From: Bog-950 sp046329515
Lineage (GTDB): Bacteria > Bacteroidota > Bacteroidia > Chitinophagales > LD1
Length of the DNA stretch: 64,000 nt
NCBI GenBank assembly: GCA_046329515.1
Contig: JAXLUM010000004.1
Coordinates: 124,001-188,000 of the forward strand
Reading direction: 5' to 3'
Position numbers and translations under genes: made by a program. The notes beneath the pieces are model-generated. The model did no database searches, was not told the DNA's origin, and worked only from the letters and a program-made list of their open reading frames with translations. Shown here in pieces: positions 9,306 through 19,400 of the stretch (position 1 is the stretch's first letter; each line of letters starts with the position of its first letter).

Positions 9306-9902
9306 ATGAGAAAGATTATTACGCCATTATTTCTCATTTGTGTGCTTTTTATATCCGGAGGCTTTAGTTCAAAGCCGGAGGATGATAACGGGCATTATAA
9401 GAATAATGGATACTTCTTCGCCATTTTAGATGGGAACATGTTTGAAATGCGCGATGATGATAAATACCGTGCAGAGTTGGTAAATAAAACCGGCGCAATG
9501 AGCGAAGATAAAATCTCGCGCGTGGCAACTTCTCTAATATTTTATGGTAATGAGTTTAAGGACGAAAACAATAAACCTTTTACTGAAAGTATTGAAGCTG
9601 AATTCAGCTTTGATGAAGGCTCGCTTGGGGATGTAAAAGATTTAAAGTTGGAGGCGCACTACGATAAGCAGGATTACTTCCATATGCCGCAGGCAACTAA
9701 ATTTAAAGTAACCAAGGTAGAGTGGAGCGAAGACAGGCGCAACTATTTATTAAGCGCCGATTTTGACTGCAAAATGAGAAGGTGGGGATTTCCTGCAGAG
9801 AGCCAACCAATAGTGCGTATAAAGGGCCGTATGGTTAACATTAACGTAAGCGTGCCGGCCTGGGTTAAAATAAAAGAACCTACACAGGTAGCAGGTAACT
9901 GA
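9306..9902 (+). CDS. Secreted hypothetical protein
   Basis: A 198-residue protein with a signal peptide (MRKIITPLFLICVLFISGGFS). The mature part is charged and beta-rich (NNGYFFAILDGNMFEMRDDDKYRAEL; ESIEAEFSFDEGSLGDVKDLKLEAHY). I recognise no family. The ATG at 9306 is preferred over TTG at 9300. An AAACTTTG stretch a few bases upstream may be part of a promoter, which would make the leader very short. It stands alone between the ettA terminator and a terminator shared with the convergent fibre gene. Confidence 0.7.
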   Translation: MRKIITPLFLICVLFISGGFSSKPEDDNGHYKNNGYFFAILDGNMFEMRDDDKYRAELVNKTGAMSEDKISRVATSLIFYGNEFKDENNKPFTESIEAEFSFDEGSLGDVKDLKLEAHYDKQDYFHMPQATKFKVTKVEWSEDRRNYLLSADFDCKMRRWGFPAESQPIVRIKGRMVNINVSVPAWVKIKEPTQVAGN

Positions 9903-9914
9903 TACTAAAAAACT

Positions 9915-9947
9915 AAACCGGACCCCATTAAGGAAGTCCGGTTTTTT
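9915..9947. terminator. Terminator between the 9306 gene and the convergent fibre gene
   Basis: Stem AAACCGGAC (9915-9923) with GTCCGGTTT (9936-9944), followed by a T run on the + strand; the A-rich left side could also serve the minus-strand fibre gene. Confidence 0.8.
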
Positions 9948-9965
9948 GTTATCCCCCGATAACAA

Positions 9966-12900
9966 TTAGTTGTAGTGTATTACCATTACGTTGAATGCAG
10001 TGTTGCTGTTAAATGCTGAACCTGTAATCTTCCACATGCCGTTAACGGAATCCCAAACCAAAGTGCCGGCTACGCCGTTAATGCCTTGCAGGTAAACCAT
10101 ATCATTAGTGTTGGTGGCATACGGAATAAAAATTTCAGTAGGATTTGAATTACTGCCCACTGCTCTAAAGCTCCAGCGGCCGCCATGGTCGTATACTTTA
10201 CCGGCAGCTACATAAAAAGCAGTACCGCTATTAGAGGAAGCATATACCGCCTGGCAGTTAGCACAATCAGCAGAGGCGCTTACACCTATGCCGCCATTGT
10301 TAGAGTAGCTGTTGCCCACAACCCCTGCACCACCTGATGTGGCATAAGATTGGCCTTCTACGCCCAAATCGCCTGATGCCAACACACCATGAAGGCCGGC
10401 GGAAACTTCAATGCCGTTTGTTCCTAAAGCTGTGTTTTGTATTTGGAAAGAAACAGGGCTGGCATCGGTGCCTGCGTAAGGTAAGGTAAATCCACCGCCG
10501 CCACCTGTTAAAGAAACCCATGCTCCGCCTTTGCGGCCTTCAAAATCTGAACCGTTCCAACGTATGGTACCATCACTTGCCGTGGCAGTTGTATTAGCAT
10601 CTAAACGTATGCGTCCGCCCACGTGCAGTATTTCTGTTGGTGTAGCCTGACCTAAACCTACATTGCCGGAATTGGTTACCAGGGCATAGCCTCCACCGGT
10701 AGCTGAAAAGTAGCCGGCTATACTGCCGCTACCGCTACTGCGGCCATCAATACCACGGCCGTTGGAAGAAGTGGCATTTCCGTAAACCGCAGTGCCGGCC
10801 CCGGTTTGGGCATTTATAGCTGTATTATTAGGTGATGTAGCCTGTAAGGCATTACTGCCTGAGCCGGCATTGTTGTTATCTATAATATAAACCCCTGTAG
10901 CATAAGTATTGCCTGCGGGTAGGTTAAAGCGCGCAGTTCCTTTCATGGTACCGGCATTGGCGTTTACTTCCATTTTGTAATCAACGCCGCCTGCAAGCGA
11001 GGTACTGGTGCCCATTAGAATCGTACCGGTATTGCTGTTGTAAATGTTGTTGCCGCTGGTAATCCACTGGCTGCTGCCACCGCCACCACCGGTTAATGAT
11101 ACCCATGAGCCCGCTTTGCGGCCTTCAAAGTCAGTACCCGTGTAACGGATGGTGCCATCCAGCGCAAGTGTAGTTGTGCCTATTTTTATAGCACCGTTTA
11201 CATCCAGCTTTTGGGCAGGGGTGCTCCAGCCAATACCCACGTTGCCTGTGCCGGTATACGTAACATTACCGCCGGTGTTATCCCAGGGTAGGGTTACAGT
11301 GTTTCCGCCACTTATACTTAATGATGCACCGGTGTAGCTTAACGTTTGTGAAGGCAGAACATCCCATGTAGCATCTCCGCTTGTATTGGTGCATTTTAAA
11401 AATTTGCCGGCGGCAGGCGTGCCATTAACTATTTGCAGGTTGCCCGATACTTTTAAAGCGTAGCCTGAGTTGCTGGTAAAACTGGCAGCAGTGCCGGATG
11501 TTGCATTTCCCAGTACGGCTACACCTGTAGAAGTGCTTGCATCAATTCCTTTGCCCGTGGTGCTGAATCCTTTTAAGCCTGCTTCGGTTCCTTCGCCGTA
11601 AATGGCTGAACCGGAACTACCCGTTTGATAAACATTGAAAGCATTACCTGTGCCGTTATAACTATCGCTGTAAGGTAGAGTGAGAGCGCCACCGCCCGCG
11701 TTGTCAGCCGCCGGTGCCCAGGCGCTACCGTTCCATTTAAGTACCTGCCCGCTGGTGGCACCTTGTTGCGCAAGGCCTATAGGGTTACCCGCAGTACCGT
11801 TGCCGCTTATAGTAGTATTTGTAGCTACGCTTTGCGTGCCCCAGTTATCGCCACTACCTGCACCAAAAGGTACCCAACTTGTGCCGTTATAGCCCGCGAA
11901 GGCTGAACCATCGAAACGGATAGCGCCCGCAGTGTTGGATGCAGTATTACCTATGCGTATAGCTCCGGTAACATCAAGACGTTCAAGCGGGTTACCGTTA
12001 CCTACGCCTATATTGTTGGCGGCTGATATGGTTATACCATTACCTGCATTGGAGTTGGCTATATACATTTTACCTGCAGGATTACTTACTGTAAAGAAGG
12101 CATCATTGCCGTTAACCCACCATTCTGCCCGTTCGCCGTTGGAGGTTTTCAGCGCCACTTCTGTTATAAGGCCATTGCTTTCAAAGTTGGCAGCCCTTGC
12201 AGCAGTGGTAAGTACATTTAGCTTGGCAGAAGGAGCAGGCGTGCCAATACCCACGTTGCCTGAATTCAAATTATATATTTCATTAACGTTAGCAGCCCAG
12301 TAGGAAGCACCCGTTGGGCCGGTAGGTCCTGTTACGCCTTGTGGCCCGGTAGAGCCGGTGGCTCCCGTTGCCCCTCCACCCGTAGGCAGTTGCCAGGTTG
12401 CTAAACCATTGGCATCGCTGGTAAGTACTTTGCCTGCGCCGGGCGAACCTCCGCTTATTTTAACCTGGCCGTTTACATCAAGCTTTGTTGATGGCGAGTT
12501 ATTTCCAATACCAACATTGTTGTTAGAAGCTATATAAACACCGTTACCGCCTGAAACGCCAAGGTTAATAGTGCCGGTGCTTTCCTGGTTATTTACAATG
12601 AAGTTAGTTGCGCTTAAGCGAAGGGTGGTACCATCGCCTGCTGTTGCGCCGGTATTTTGATTGGTTAATTGTATGCGGTAATCGAAACCTGAAGAATCAT
12701 GCAGTTGTATTTTGTTTACAGGCGTATTAGTGCCCACACCCAGGTTGCCATTAACACTAACGGTACCGCTGTTGGCATTTTTAATATTGTTGCCAACACT
12801 TTCCCATTGCGATGAGCTTAACGCTGTTTGCGAAACCAATGAATAAGGAACGCTCAGCAATTGCGTGGTGCCCATATCATCATAAGTGCCTGCGTTGTGC

Positions 12901-13256
12901 AGTTTAAATTCAACCTGCAGAAATTTGGAGGTAGACCAGCTAAGCGATGAGAATGAACCTTGTAATGGGGTGCCATTACCTACTTCAACCGAAAATAAAC
13001 CAAACTGGTTTACCGCTACTGAAACGTGTTCTTCTTTATATACTACGGTGCCCGTTGCGCTTAAATCTCTAAGCGTAAAGCGCACATCCACAAGAGAGCC
13101 CTGCGCCAATAAGGCTCCGGCGGAATTGCGGGCTACTGCCTGGTAGTTAAATGCCTGAGGCGCCTGCGCAGAAACTGTACGAACTGAAAACAGCAGGCCC
13201 ACCAAGACTATCAGCGAGATATGAATCTTTTTTGTTGTAGAGGGGATAACTTTCAT
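9966..13256 (-). CDS. Large exported fibre-like surface protein (fibre 1) with collagen-like segment
   Basis: A 1096-residue exported protein. The signal peptide ends near VRTVSAQ and is followed by a roughly 130-residue N-terminal domain (QAFNYQAVARNSAG...MGTTQLLSVPYSLVSQTA) typical of Bacteroidota tail-fibre-like adhesins. The rest is repetitive: blocks of NVGIGTxxPxxKLDV, then GTIRYTGTDFEGRKAGSWVSL and Gly runs, repeated with variation. Residues about 289-317 form a short collagen-like GxT/GxP stretch (GATGATGSTGPQGVTGPTGP). I see neither a T9SS sorting domain nor a peptidase S74 domain at the C-terminus (ending VMVIHYN). The start at 13256 places the signal peptide first. It is divergent from the helical-protein gene at 13364 (107 bp between starts) and paralogous to fibre 2 at 16480. 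Confidence 0.85.
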   Translation of the reverse strand: MKVIPSTTKKIHISLIVLVGLLFSVRTVSAQAPQAFNYQAVARNSAGALLAQGSLVDVRFTLRDLSATGTVVYKEEHVSVAVNQFGLFSVEVGNGTPLQGSFSSLSWSTSKFLQVEFKLHNAGTYDDMGTTQLLSVPYSLVSQTALSSSQWESVGNNIKNANSGTVSVNGNLGVGTNTPVNKIQLHDSSGFDYRIQLTNQNTGATAGDGTTLRLSATNFIVNNQESTGTINLGVSGGNGVYIASNNNVGIGNNSPSTKLDVNGQVKISGGSPGAGKVLTSDANGLATWQLPTGGGATGATGSTGPQGVTGPTGPTGASYWAANVNEIYNLNSGNVGIGTPAPSAKLNVLTTAARAANFESNGLITEVALKTSNGERAEWWVNGNDAFFTVSNPAGKMYIANSNAGNGITISAANNIGVGNGNPLERLDVTGAIRIGNTASNTAGAIRFDGSAFAGYNGTSWVPFGAGSGDNWGTQSVATNTTISGNGTAGNPIGLAQQGATSGQVLKWNGSAWAPAADNAGGGALTLPYSDSYNGTGNAFNVYQTGSSGSAIYGEGTEAGLKGFSTTGKGIDASTSTGVAVLGNATSGTAASFTSNSGYALKVSGNLQIVNGTPAAGKFLKCTNTSGDATWDVLPSQTLSYTGASLSISGGNTVTLPWDNTGGNVTYTGTGNVGIGWSTPAQKLDVNGAIKIGTTTLALDGTIRYTGTDFEGRKAGSWVSLTGGGGGSSQWITSGNNIYNSNTGTILMGTSTSLAGGVDYKMEVNANAGTMKGTARFNLPAGNTYATGVYIIDNNNAGSGSNALQATSPNNTAINAQTGAGTAVYGNATSSNGRGIDGRSSGSGSIAGYFSATGGGYALVTNSGNVGLGQATPTEILHVGGRIRLDANTTATASDGTIRWNGSDFEGRKGGAWVSLTGGGGGFTLPYAGTDASPVSFQIQNTALGTNGIEVSAGLHGVLASGDLGVEGQSYATSGGAGVVGNSYSNNGGIGVSASADCANCQAVYASSNSGTAFYVAAGKVYDHGGRWSFRAVGSNSNPTEIFIPYATNTNDMVYLQGINGVAGTLVWDSVNGMWKITGSAFNSNTAFNVMVIHYN

Positions 13257-13320
13257 ATGGATGGTTTTGAAAGCAAAAGTGGCGGACGCGACTCTCGGGG
13301 GCAAGTCAAAAAAGTGCCAA

Positions 13321-13334
13321 TTCTTAGGTTTTGG
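13321..13334 (+). promoter_or_regulatory. Shared motif upstream of helical gene 1
   Basis: TTCTTAGGTTTTGG begins exactly 43 bp before the ATG at 13364. The same motif with one change occurs 43 bp before the paralogous gene at 16374. A weak -7-like TATTTTAG follows at 13350-13357. Could be a -33 region or a regulator site. Confidence 0.45.
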
Positions 13335-13363
13335 TTTGGGCCATATTTGTATTTTAGAAAAGC

Positions 13364-14875
13364 ATGGAAGCCTTACACGAATTGATACGCGGGATGAGCA
13401 TGGCTGAGAAAAGCTATTTTAAACGCTATGCCGGAAAGCTAAGCGATGACTCATCTACCAACTACATCCAACTTTTTGATGCTATTGGCAAGCAGGTGGT
13501 ATATGATGAGGCGCTGCTAAAGAAATTATTCGCCCGGCAAAAGTTTATAAAGCAATTCAGTGTTGCCAAAACATATCTGTATAAAACCATTGTTAAAGCC
13601 CTGAAAAACTATTATGAGGAATCAGGCATTTCCTTTCAGCTGAAAAATTTGCAACTGGAGTTGAGTTTGCTTATTGAAAAGGGATTGTATTCACAGGCGG
13701 CTAAAGCCATAGAAAAAGGATTATCTCTTTCAGGAAAGTTTGAAATGTATTTTGAGCAGCATGAATTTTTAAGCGCAGAGTTTTACCTGCTTATGAATAA
13801 CTACCAGGTGCAGTCAAAAACAAGGGATATTAATGTGGTGATGGAGGAGTTAAAATCGGTTGAGTTAAAAACGGAAACATTTTTTGCCTATGAACGACTT
13901 TACCGATGGCAATACCGTTTAAATAAAATGATCTACCAGTTGCGCGATAAAGGGCAATTGCAGGAATACAATGATATTATTTCGAATGCTTTACTTAAAG
14001 ACGGGGTAACGAATCTTTCTAAGCGAAACCAATACTATTACCATTATATCCGTGCGTTACATTTTTCGGTTACTGATAACCGCCGCCTGTTTTTAAAAGA
14101 GGCGCTTCAGCTAAAAGAAGTTTGCAGAACCTCGCCCTATTTTTACAGCTACGATTTTAAGAGCTATATGAATAGCCTGAATTTACTGCTTGAAGCCAGC
14201 CATTTTAACGGTGATATGAAGGTTATGCAGGATGCTTTAAAACTTTTACAAGGCTTACAGGTGCAAAATGAACGCGATAAAATTGCAAAGTTCATTTATT
14301 ACAGCCGCTTTGCGTTAATCTATTATGATGCCGCCGGCGATACTAAAGCCAAACGAAAACTTATTGATGAGGCCTGGAGCCTGCTTGCATTATACTCTGC
14401 TAAAATCCCTTTTCATATAAGGGTATCCATAGCTATAACCTATATAAGTGCCTTGCTTGAAATGGGGGATTATAGCAAAGCTGTGGATTGGATAGAACTA
14501 TACAGGAGGGGGGAGAAGGAGGATAAAACCCGATACGATTCACAAAGTATACTGTACATTTTACAGCTAATTGCGCATTATGAAATAGGGAACCACCTGC
14601 TGGTAAAGAATATTGTGCCCAATATTGCAAGGTTTATTAAGCGGGTCGGGCAGCAAAGTAAATTTGAGCGGGTTCTCCTCAGCTTTTTTGCAAAACTCAC
14701 GTCTTCCAAAACAACGGCTGCTAAATTGTTTAATGATACCCTTAAAGAACTGGAAAGCCTGAAGGAAGGAGACGTGTTGCACCGGAACAGGCCGATGCAT
14801 GATATTTTTAAAGTGTTTATAGAGAGTAAACGTGCCGGAATGGCCTACCACAAGATGGTGCAATCCGTAAGTTAA
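13364..14875 (+). CDS. Helical TPR-like cytoplasmic protein 1 (paralogue family, paired with fibre 1)
   Basis: A 503-residue protein without signal or membrane segment and almost entirely predicted helical. It starts MEALHELIRGMSMAEKSYFK, then continues with FSVAKTYLYKTIVKALKNYYEE and a series of about 35-40 residue helical hairpins (LIEKGLYSQAAKAIEKGLSL; ALLEMGDYSKAVDWIELYRR; LIAHYEIGNHLLVKNIVPNI) resembling TPR solenoids. It is clearly paralogous to the 500-residue product of 14872-16374: FSVAK-YLY and YSKAVDWI/YDKAVDWI align, as do LILQLIAHYE-like segments. No enzyme or DNA-binding motif is visible. Function unknown; divergent pairing with fibre 1 suggests a linked role. Its last four bases overlap the neighbouring paralogue. 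Confidence 0.8.
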   Translation: MEALHELIRGMSMAEKSYFKRYAGKLSDDSSTNYIQLFDAIGKQVVYDEALLKKLFARQKFIKQFSVAKTYLYKTIVKALKNYYEESGISFQLKNLQLELSLLIEKGLYSQAAKAIEKGLSLSGKFEMYFEQHEFLSAEFYLLMNNYQVQSKTRDINVVMEELKSVELKTETFFAYERLYRWQYRLNKMIYQLRDKGQLQEYNDIISNALLKDGVTNLSKRNQYYYHYIRALHFSVTDNRRLFLKEALQLKEVCRTSPYFYSYDFKSYMNSLNLLLEASHFNGDMKVMQDALKLLQGLQVQNERDKIAKFIYYSRFALIYYDAAGDTKAKRKLIDEAWSLLALYSAKIPFHIRVSIAITYISALLEMGDYSKAVDWIELYRRGEKEDKTRYDSQSILYILQLIAHYEIGNHLLVKNIVPNIARFIKRVGQQSKFERVLLSFFAKLTSSKTTAAKLFNDTLKELESLKEGDVLHRNRPMHDIFKVFIESKRAGMAYHKMVQSVS

Positions 14876-16374
14876 AGGTGACCACCAATAAATTGATGAT
14901 AGGGCTTACCTGCAATTTTGCTCTGCATAAAGCCGGCAACTACCGGGTAAATTACCCTGCTTTTGTTCAATACATTGCCCGAAGCTAATGCCTGCACTTC
15001 CTTATGTAATTTTGAAAGGGATGCAGTAGTTTTTTCTGAAGGCGCTTTGGCAGTTAGTGTTCTGAAAAATTTCAGCACAAGATTCTCAAACTTGCTTTTT
15101 TGTTTATTGGTTTTAATAAAGTATTCAATGTTTTTTATAATGCTGTTTATTAAAACCAGGTTGCCTAACTCGTAATGCGCAATAAGTTGCAGAATGAGAA
15201 CACTGCTTTGGTTATCGTAGTGTTGTTTTAAGCGTGGTGCATTGCGGTATATATCAATCCAGTCAACAGCTTTATCATATTTGCCGTACTCCAGCAAGCC
15301 GCTGGTAAAGGATATAATTAAACCGAAGAAAATATCGGGGCGCAGTTTATCGCGGTGTTGCTTCACTTCCTTTTCTGCTTCAATAAACAGTTTTTCTATG
15401 GCTTGCTTATTACCCGTTTTGTCGTAGTAGGCTAATGCAAAAGGGGCATAATAGCAAAATTGCCACAGCTGTTCTAACTCACTTCTTAAGCTTAAAGCGT
15501 GCAACTCTTTTAATTTTTTCTCCAGTTCCTTCCATTCACCGGTGTAAAAAGCGGCATGTAAAAACTGGTTATAGGCGTTTAGCAACGAAAGCGTTTCGTA
15601 CTTATTGAAATAGTCGAAACCGCTGCAGATAGTTAAGATGGCGGCAGCCTCTTTGTATGCCTTCGCGCGTTCATCAATGTGCAGAAAGTAGTTTAACCTG
15701 ATGCAATGCAATAAATGGCTTGCTCTTTTACAAGAAGGTTGTTTTTTAATGGCCGTGTTAAACAAATCTTTGTTGGCTTTCAGCATTTCAGCGCTGCGCG
15801 CATTCATAGATTGGTTAATAAGCGTATTTTGCTGTTGCAGCATTACTTCCAAATCTACAATCAATTGTTGCTGCTGTTGTGCTTCTTTAAACTCTTGCAG
15901 TAATTGTTTTAAAGATAGCGAGTCATCATCAGGTTTAGCTTTAAGCAGCAGGTTACGTTGCAGTCCATTAAACTGCATTACACTATCCCAGCGTTCCAGC
16001 TTTTGCGCAAATACTTTTGCGCGTTGTGCGGTTTTCAAGGCTTGTTGAAATAGCCCCCTGTGCGTCAGCAAATCAACCTGGCTGAAATAGTTTCGCAATA
16101 TAATTTCAAGACTGAAATCTTCGTGGTAAGCGGTCAGTGCTTTTAAAATGGAATTATACAGGTAGTTTTTAGCTACTGAAAATTGATTGGCGCTTTTTTC
16201 TTTACCCAGGGACTTTTTAGCTGCCGCTTCATTGTAGTCTTCCTGTTCTTCAAGTATTTCAAACAGACGCAGGTTATTATTCGCCTCGGCATTCTCTGCC
16301 TTACCGGCAAACTTTTTAAAGTAACCTTTCTCCGCCGGCGATAGTGATTGTATCAGCTCAAATAAAGCATCCAT
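14872..16374 (-). CDS. Helical TPR-like cytoplasmic protein 2 (paired with fibre 2)
   Basis: A 500-residue paralogue of the product of 13364-14875. It starts MDALFELIQSLSPAEKGYFKKFAG and keeps NQFSVAKNYLYNSILKAL, YGKYDKAVDWIDIYRN and LILQLIAHYELGNLVLINSI. It has a Gln-rich stretch (EAQQQQQLIVDLEVMLQQQN) around residues 170-190. There is no signal peptide, so it is probably cytoplasmic. The gene is tail to tail with its paralogue, sharing the stop-codon TTAA, and head to head with fibre 2, start codons 105 bp apart. The N-terminal LIxSLSxxEKxYFK pattern recurs in many uncharacterised Bacteroidota proteins as I recall them, but no function is known to me. Confidence 0.8.
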   Translation of the reverse strand: MDALFELIQSLSPAEKGYFKKFAGKAENAEANNNLRLFEILEEQEDYNEAAAKKSLGKEKSANQFSVAKNYLYNSILKALTAYHEDFSLEIILRNYFSQVDLLTHRGLFQQALKTAQRAKVFAQKLERWDSVMQFNGLQRNLLLKAKPDDDSLSLKQLLQEFKEAQQQQQLIVDLEVMLQQQNTLINQSMNARSAEMLKANKDLFNTAIKKQPSCKRASHLLHCIRLNYFLHIDERAKAYKEAAAILTICSGFDYFNKYETLSLLNAYNQFLHAAFYTGEWKELEKKLKELHALSLRSELEQLWQFCYYAPFALAYYDKTGNKQAIEKLFIEAEKEVKQHRDKLRPDIFFGLIISFTSGLLEYGKYDKAVDWIDIYRNAPRLKQHYDNQSSVLILQLIAHYELGNLVLINSIIKNIEYFIKTNKQKSKFENLVLKFFRTLTAKAPSEKTTASLSKLHKEVQALASGNVLNKSRVIYPVVAGFMQSKIAGKPYHQFIGGHL

Positions 16375-16403
16375 TCAATGCAAGATAGAAAAAGGGCTTT
16401 TGC

Positions 16404-16417
16404 CCGAAACCTAAGAA
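16404..16417 (-). promoter_or_regulatory. Shared motif upstream of helical gene 2
   Basis: On the minus strand this reads TTCTTAGGTTTCGG, 13 of 14 bases identical to 13321-13334 and again starting 43 bp before the start codon (16374). A small hairpin GGGCTTTTGCCC lies beside it at 16394-16405, and a -7-like TATCTTGC follows. Confidence 0.45.
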
Positions 16418-16479
16418 CCGCAAAATTTTAGGTGGATTTTGATTGCGTGAATCAGGTGCTTTGCACGAAACTATACAAG

Positions 16480-19400
16480 ATGAAAAGGATTTTATTTGCA
16501 ACACTTTGCCTGATGCAACTGTTTGCCCGGGCACAAACGCCGCAGTCGTTTAACTACCAGGCTGTAGCGCGCGATGCGGGGGGCAATACATTGCCTTCCG
16601 GCACACTGGTGGACATACGCTTTACGTTGCATCATTTAACGGCAAGCGGAACGGTGGTTTATAAGGAGCAGCACCTGTCAAAGGCAGTGAATCAATTTGG
16701 TTTGTTTTCAGTGGCAGTTGGTAGTGGTGATTCCACTATTGGACCGGGACCCATTAATGCTGTTGATTGGAGCAGCCCGAAATTTTTAGAGGTGGAGTAT
16801 AAATTGCATAGCGCTTCCACATATGATAATATGGGAACCACGCAGTTGCTTAGCGTTCCTTATGCTTTGGTTTCGCAGACGGCAATTGAAAGTGAGCAAT
16901 GGAAGAGCAGTGGAAATGATATATACAATGCGAACAGCGGAAAGGTGGGTATTGGTGTTGCAAACCCCTTTAATGCCCGTTTTGAGATACAGGATACAAT
17001 GACCATGGGAGCAGTAAAAATTGACGATAAAACCCCTAATCAGGGCTCAGTAGGCAGCTATACAGATGCCTTAACTGTATATGCGCAAATTACAAACCCT
17101 TTTATTCCCGACTTGCAGTATATACATTACTATGGGTTGAATGTTGGAAGCAACTGCCGTGGTGTGAACATTAATAGTACTTGGGATGGCTTAACGATAC
17201 AGGCAGAAAACGGGCGAGGTTTATATTCTGCAGTAAATGACGGTACGGCTGCTGAATTGTATGCTGACCAGGGTTATGGCTTATTAGTAACAAAAGGAAA
17301 TGTGGGAATAGGGCTGGCCACTTCTTCGGCAACTTTGGCTGTAAGTGGTGCAATGCCGCAAATTCTTTTATCCTCACAGCCCTCGTCAATAAATAACCCG
17401 GTATTTGTAATGGAAAACCTGCGCGATACCAGCAATGCGTATTTTACTCTGTCACTTCAACCAAATGTGTTTTTTAGTCCGGGCTTATCTGTATTACCTG
17501 GCGCAAACACAACGCGTTTTTACAATGTGGCAGGTTTTGAATTTCAAACCAACAAGGGTTTAGCTATGTCCTCTATATCCAACTTTAGCGGACCCGATTT
17601 TATTTACGACCCTGATTACGGCGTTGGTATAGGTACATCAAGCATGCACCCACTGGAAATGCTGGAAGTAAATGGTGCGGTAAAAATTGGCAATACTACC
17701 CAGACACATGCCGGAACTATTCGTTATACCGGTACTGACTTTGAAGGCTACGTGGGTGGTATCTGGAAATCGATGACCGCTCAAGGCGGTGGGGGCACGC
17801 AAACACTTTCGCTTGCCGGTAATAACCTTACTATTAGCGGTGGCAACAGTGTTAACCTAAGCGGCATTAATACTGATAACCAGTTGCTGACTCTTTCGCA
17901 AACAAATGGCCTGTTAGGTATTGCTAATGGTAATACGGTGCAATTGCCGTGGTCAATTGATAGTAACAATACAGCCGTAGTTTTATTGCCGGCTTATGAA
18001 GTAGGCATAGGGTCGGCTAACCCGGCGCAAAAATTAGAAGTGAATGGCGCTATAAAAATAGGCACAACGGCATTGCCGCAGGCAGGGGTAATACGATACA
18101 CAGGTACTGACTTTGAAGGTTATGATAACGGAATATGGAAATCTTTTACCTCTGCAGGAACTGTTACCCTTGCGGGAGATGTAACAGGAAGTTCGGCTGC
18201 AACGGTGGTGGGTAAATTGCAGGGTCGTGCAGTGGCTAATACCGCACCCGCTAACGGACAAGTGCTGGGTTGGAATACAAGCAACAACCGCTGGGAGCCT
18301 ACTACCGTTAGCGGTGGCGGTGGTGGCGGAACCTTAAATGATGCCTACAACTATGGAGGTGCCGGTGCCGGCAGAACAATTTCTGCCATTAGCGGTGCTG
18401 TTAAAGTTAGCGGCAACGATGGCTTTTTAGTAGATGGTAACTATGGTTTAGGAACCATACCTGCAACGGGCGCGGGCACACGCATGATGTTTTTTCCTAA
18501 AAAGAGTGCTTTTGTAGTGGGCACTGTTGCCGGTAACGAATGGGATGAGGCCAACCTTGGTGAATATGCAGTAGCAATGGGTATGGGCCCAACAGCCAGT
18601 GGTTATGGCGCTACGGCTATTGGCTCAGGCACAGCAAGCGGGCAAACATCAGTTGTATTAGGATATAATAATAACGCCAGCGGTACTAACTCAATAGCTA
18701 TTGGTACCAACGGCGCTAACAGTGGCGACGGTGCCTTTACCATAGGCAATTATGCAACAGCTAACGCTATGAACGCTTTTGCTATTGGTAATTACTCATC
18801 TGCTACGAACGAAAGCGCTTTTAGTATTGGATTAACTAACCAGGCATCGGGTTACCGTTCATTAGCTATGGGGAATGCCAGCGGCGCCAGCAATGATTAT
18901 GCTGTTGCCATTGGCCACGTAAGTTCAGCCTCGGCACTTGAGGCCCGGGCGCTTGGTTATTCAGCTTATGCTTCCGGTGATTATTCAACAGCTATTGGTT
19001 CAAACGTTCACGCTTATTCAGCTTACGAAACTGTGTTAGGCGCTTACAATACCGTTTATACCCCCAGTAGCACTACAGCATGGAGCACAACCGACCGCCT
19101 GTTTGTTTTAGGCAACGGCCAGCAGGGTGGACCTTCTGATGCTATGGTGGTTTTAAAAAACGGCTACACCGGTTTAGGTGTTTCAAATCCATCCTTTCAA
19201 TTGCAATTGGCCAATAACTCTGCCGCTAAACCGGGCACCAACACCTGGACGGTGGCCAGCGATGCACGCTTAAAGAAGGATGTTGTATTGTTTACTGATG
19301 GCTGGCAGGTGCTGAAAAATATTGAGCCTGTTAAGTTTCATTACAACGAGAAAAGCGGTTATGATACCAAGCCTGAATATGTTGGCGTGTTGGCGCAACA

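Noticed and set aside
12300..12390. Short tandem glycine-codon repeats as a possible CRISPR or DNA repeat array
   Set aside because: They encode the collagen-like GxT/GxP segment in frame and have no spacer structure.
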